Below, piece by piece: positions 60,901-64,000 of a DNA stretch of 64,000 nucleotides. This stretch comes from Simmondsia chinensis (lineage: Eukaryota > Streptophyta > Magnoliopsida > Caryophyllales > Simmondsiaceae). Each line of letters opens with the position of its first letter. The stretch's first letter is position 1. The notes under the pieces are model-generated. The model saw only the letters and a program-made list of their open reading frames with translations. It was not told the DNA's origin and searched no databases. Made by a program: the position numbers and the translations under genes. The stretch covers positions 1 to 64,000 of the forward strand of contig JAGTTD010000032.1 of assembly GCA_018398585.1 (NCBI GenBank), in the 5' to 3' direction.

Positions 60901-63900
60901 TTGTTTTTCAAGTAATTATTGGTGTATGATGGGATATATTGGTGTAAAATGAACTTATATTGGTGTGTGTGTGATAAATAGTTGTGTATGATGAGTTATA
61001 CGTTGTGTATTTAAAGTTGTAAATGTCTAAAATGGACTTACATAGGTGTGTTTCAAGTAATTAGTGCTGTATGACTTATCATACACAATGTATGATGGGT
61101 TGTTTGGGTGTAAAATCAAGCTTTGCATTCATATTTATGGTTCTGCGGGTATAATGTGGGTTCAATCTGCTTTTATGATTGTTTTTCAAGTAATTATTGG
61201 TGTATGATGGGATATATTGGTGTAAAATGAAGTTATATTGGTGTGTGTGAAATAAATAGTTCTGTATGATGAGTCATACATTGTGTATGTTAAGTTATAA
61301 ATGGGTAAAATGGACTTACATAGGTGTGTTTCAAGTAATTAGTGCTGTACGACTTATCATGCATAATGTATGATGAGTTGTTTAGGTGTAAAATCGAGCT
61401 TTGCATACATATTTATGGTTGTGCTGGTATAATGGGGTTCAATCAGCTTTTATGAGTGTTTTTCATGCAAATTTTGGTGTATGATGGGATATATTGTTGC
61501 AAAATGAAGTTATATTGGTGTGTGTGAAATAAATAGTTGTGTATGATGAGTCATACATTGTGTACGTTAAGTTATAAATGTGTAAAGTGGACTTACATAG
61601 GTGTGTTTCAAGTAATTAGTGTTGTATGACTTATTATGCACAATGTATGATGAGTTTTTTGGGGGTAAAATCAATCTTTGCATACATATTTATGGTTTTT
61701 CTGGCATAATGGGGTTCAATCAGCTTTTATAAGTGTTTTTCATGTAATTATTGGTGTATGATGGGATATATTGGTGTAAAATGAAATTATATTGGTGTGT
61801 GTGAAATAAATAGTTGTGTATGATGAGTCATACATTGTGTATGTTAAGTTATAAATGTGTAAAATGAACTTACATAGGTGTGTTTCTAGTAAGTAGTGTT
61901 GTATGACTTATCTTACACAATATATGATGAGTTGTTTGGGTGTAAAATCAAGTTTTGCAAAGATATTTATGGTTTTGCTGGTATAATAGGGTTCAATCTG
62001 CTTTTATGAGTGTTTTTCAGGTAATTATTGGTGTATGATGGGATATATTGGTGTAAAATTAACTTATATTGGTGTGTGTGAAACAAATAGCTGTGTATGA
62101 TGAGTCATACGTTGTGTATGTTAAGTCATAAATGTGTAAAATGAACTTACATAGGTGTGTTTCAAGTAATTAGTGCTGTATGACTTGTCATACAGAATGT
62201 ATGATGATTTGTTTGGGTTTAAAATCAAGCTTTGCATACATATTTATGGTTTTGCTGGTATAATGTGGGTTCAATCAGCCTTTATGAATGTTTTTCAAGT
62301 AATTATTGGTGTATGATGGGACATATTGGTGTAAAATGAAGTTATATTGGCGTGTGTGAAATAAATAGTTGTGTATGATGAGTCATACGTTGTGTATTTT
62401 AAGTTATAAATGTGCAAAATGGACTTACATAGGTTTGTTTCAAGCAATTAGTGCTGTATGACTTATCATACACAATGTATGATGAGTTGTTTAGGGGTAA
62501 AATCAAGCTTTGCATACATATTTATGGTCTTGCTAGTATAATGGGGTTCAATCAGCTTTTATGAGTGTTTTTTATGTAATTATTGGTATATGATGGGATA
62601 TATTGGTGTAAAATGAACTTATATTGGTGTGTGTGTGATAAATAGTTGTGTATGATGAGCCATGCATTGTGTATGTTAAGTTATAAATATGTAAAATGAA
62701 CTTACATAGGTGTGTTTCAAGTAATTAGTGGTGTATGACTTACCATACACAATGTATGATGAGTTGTTTGGGTGTAAAATCAAGCTTTGCATACATATTT
62801 ATGGTTTTGATGGTATAATGGGGTTCAATCAGCTTCTATGAGTATTTTTCATGCAATTATTGGTGTACGATGGGATATATTAGTGTAAAATGAAGTTATA
62901 TTGGCGTGTGTGAAGCTAATAGTTGTGTATGATGAGTCATACATTGTGTATGTTAAGTTATAAATGTGTAAAATGGACTTACCTAGCTGTGTTTCAAGTA
63001 ATAAGTGTTGCATGACTTATCATACACAATGTATGATGAGTTGTTTGGGTGTAAAATCAAGCTTTGCATACACATTTGTGGTTTTGCAGGTATAATAGGG
63101 TTCAATTAGCTTTTATGAATGTTTTTCATGTAATTATTGGTGTATGATGGGATATATTGGTGTAAAATGAAGTTATATTGGTGTGTGTGAAATAAATAGT
63201 TGTGTATGATGAGTCATACATGGTGTATGTTAAGTTATAAATGTGTAAAATGAATTTAAATAGGTGTGTTTCATGTAATTAGTGTTGTATGACTTATCAT
63301 ACACAATGTATGATGAGTTGTTTGGGTGTAAAATCATGCTTTGCATACATATTTATGGTTTTGCGGGTATAATGGGGTTCAATCTGCTTTTATGAGTGTT
63401 TTTCAAGTAATTATTGGTGTATGATGGGATATGTTTGTGTAAAATGAAGTTATATTGGTGTGTGTGAAATAAATAGTTGTGTATGATGAGTCATCCATTG
63501 TGTATGTTAAGTTATAAATGTGTAAAGTGGACTTTCCTAGGTGTGTTTCAAGTAATTAGTGCTGTATGACTTATCATACTCAATGTATGAAGAGTTGTTT
63601 GGGTGTGAAATCAAGCTCTGCATACATATTTATGGTTTTGCTGGTATAATAGGGTTCAATTAGCTTTTATAAGTGTTTTTCTTGTAATTATTGGTGTATG
63701 ATGGGATGTATCGGTGCAAATTGAAGTTATATTGGTGTGTGTGAAATAAATAGTTGTGTATGATGAGTCATACATTGTGTATGTTAAGTTATAAATGTGT
63801 AAAATGGACTTACATAAGTGTGTTTTGAGTAATTTGTGCTGTATGACTTATCATACACAATGTATGATGAGTTGTTTGGGTGCAATATCAAGTTTTGCAA

Positions 63901-64000
63901 AGATATTTATGGTTTTGCTGGTATAATGGGGTTCAATCTGCTTTTATGAGTGTTTTTCCTGTAATTATTGGTGTATGATGGGATATATTGGTGTAAAATG
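39940..64000. repeat. 277-bp satellite array, about 87 copies
   Basis: ataaatagtt recurs at 40141, 40418, 40695 and 40972, exactly 277 bp apart, and the array continues in one orientation to the window end. It starts about 60 bp after the transposase stop. Each unit contains tcatacattgtgtatg and, about 84 bp later, its exact complement catacacaatgtatga (for example 44084-44099 and 44168-44183). The unit appears composite: sub-blocks starting gtgtatgat, gtgctgtatgac and ggtgtatgatggg repeat the same order of words (..tgtaaaat..). Some monomers carry an extra 20-22 bp local duplication (about 42321, 42630, 46517). No gene lies in it; the 60-80 codon frames are by-products. Confidence 0.97.

Larger units (their letters stand above)
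34590..64000 (+). mobile_element. MULE with internal satellite arrays, left end to beyond window
   Basis: The left boundary is set by the break in the duplicate at 34589/34590; the new sequence starts gggtaaattatagaaaattt, a G-then-AT-rich start plausible for a Mutator-like terminal repeat. The preceding 9 bp, aaaaatcta, would be the target duplication. Inside are a C30 run, a pyrimidine-rich leader, a 164-bp array, the transposase gene and a 277-bp array that runs off the window. The right end is not seen, so it is inference that all of the 277-bp array belongs to the element. Confidence 0.5.

Noticed and set aside
39940..64000. CRISPR-like regular repeats or a centromere
   Set aside because: The units are contiguous 277-bp monomers without variable spacers, and the genome is a plant. 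A centromere role cannot be judged without CENH3 data.

Overview
The window is nuclear DNA of a flowering plant. The evidence is two long satellite arrays, an intronless plant-type F-box gene, decayed Ty1-copia and Ty3-gypsy elements, an Au-type SINE, foldback/MITE elements and a Mutator-like (MULE) transposase with an intron. I cannot name the species. Only one protein gene looks intact (the F-box gene); almost everything else is repeat-derived.

Layout. (1) 1-12017: about 95 monomers of a G-rich 127-bp satellite. Each monomer carries three short inverted repeats with 5-nt loops, and the array is organised by kilobase-scale block duplications (offsets 3852, about 2794 and 1776 bp). (2) 12018-12430: a different tandem repeat of about 91 bp that borders the satellite. 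(3) 12659-13810 (minus): F-box protein gene. A TATA box and a perfect 16-bp inverted repeat with W-box cores lie just upstream, followed by a 51-bp tandem repeat. (4) 14250-15000: a GC-rich stretch with a plus-strand TATA box and one tiny ORF. (5) about 15000-22465 (plus): dead Ty1-copia element with integrase and reverse-transcriptase relics, a 584-bp tandem triplication, a polypurine tract and an 868-bp LTR followed by a primer-binding-site-like sequence. (6) 22480-34590: AT-rich nested repeats, including a Ty3-gypsy integrase C-terminus (minus), LTR-like segments, an Au-like SINE, a foldback element with a 9-bp target duplication, a second foldback element, a 2-kb LTR and a short gypsy-type LTR. 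(7) 34590 to the window end: a MULE whose left end can be placed by an interrupted duplicate sequence. Its broken transposase gene (37258-39879) has a 164-bp tandem array on its 5' side (35160-37130) and a 277-bp satellite array of about 87 copies on its 3' side (39940-64000).

The main observation is that the 164-bp and 277-bp arrays on opposite sides of the transposase gene share a related module of about 82 bp built around the near-palindrome CATACA-n-TGTATG. This suggests that a 24-kb satellite grew out of the internal repeats of a MULE. The transposase is dead: it has frameshifts, premature stops and an Asp-to-Asn change at a predicted catalytic position. Any continuing spread of the array would therefore have to come from recombination or from another copy's protein.

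Limits: copy numbers and periods come from reading landmark positions by eye. No alignments, database searches or folding programs were run.
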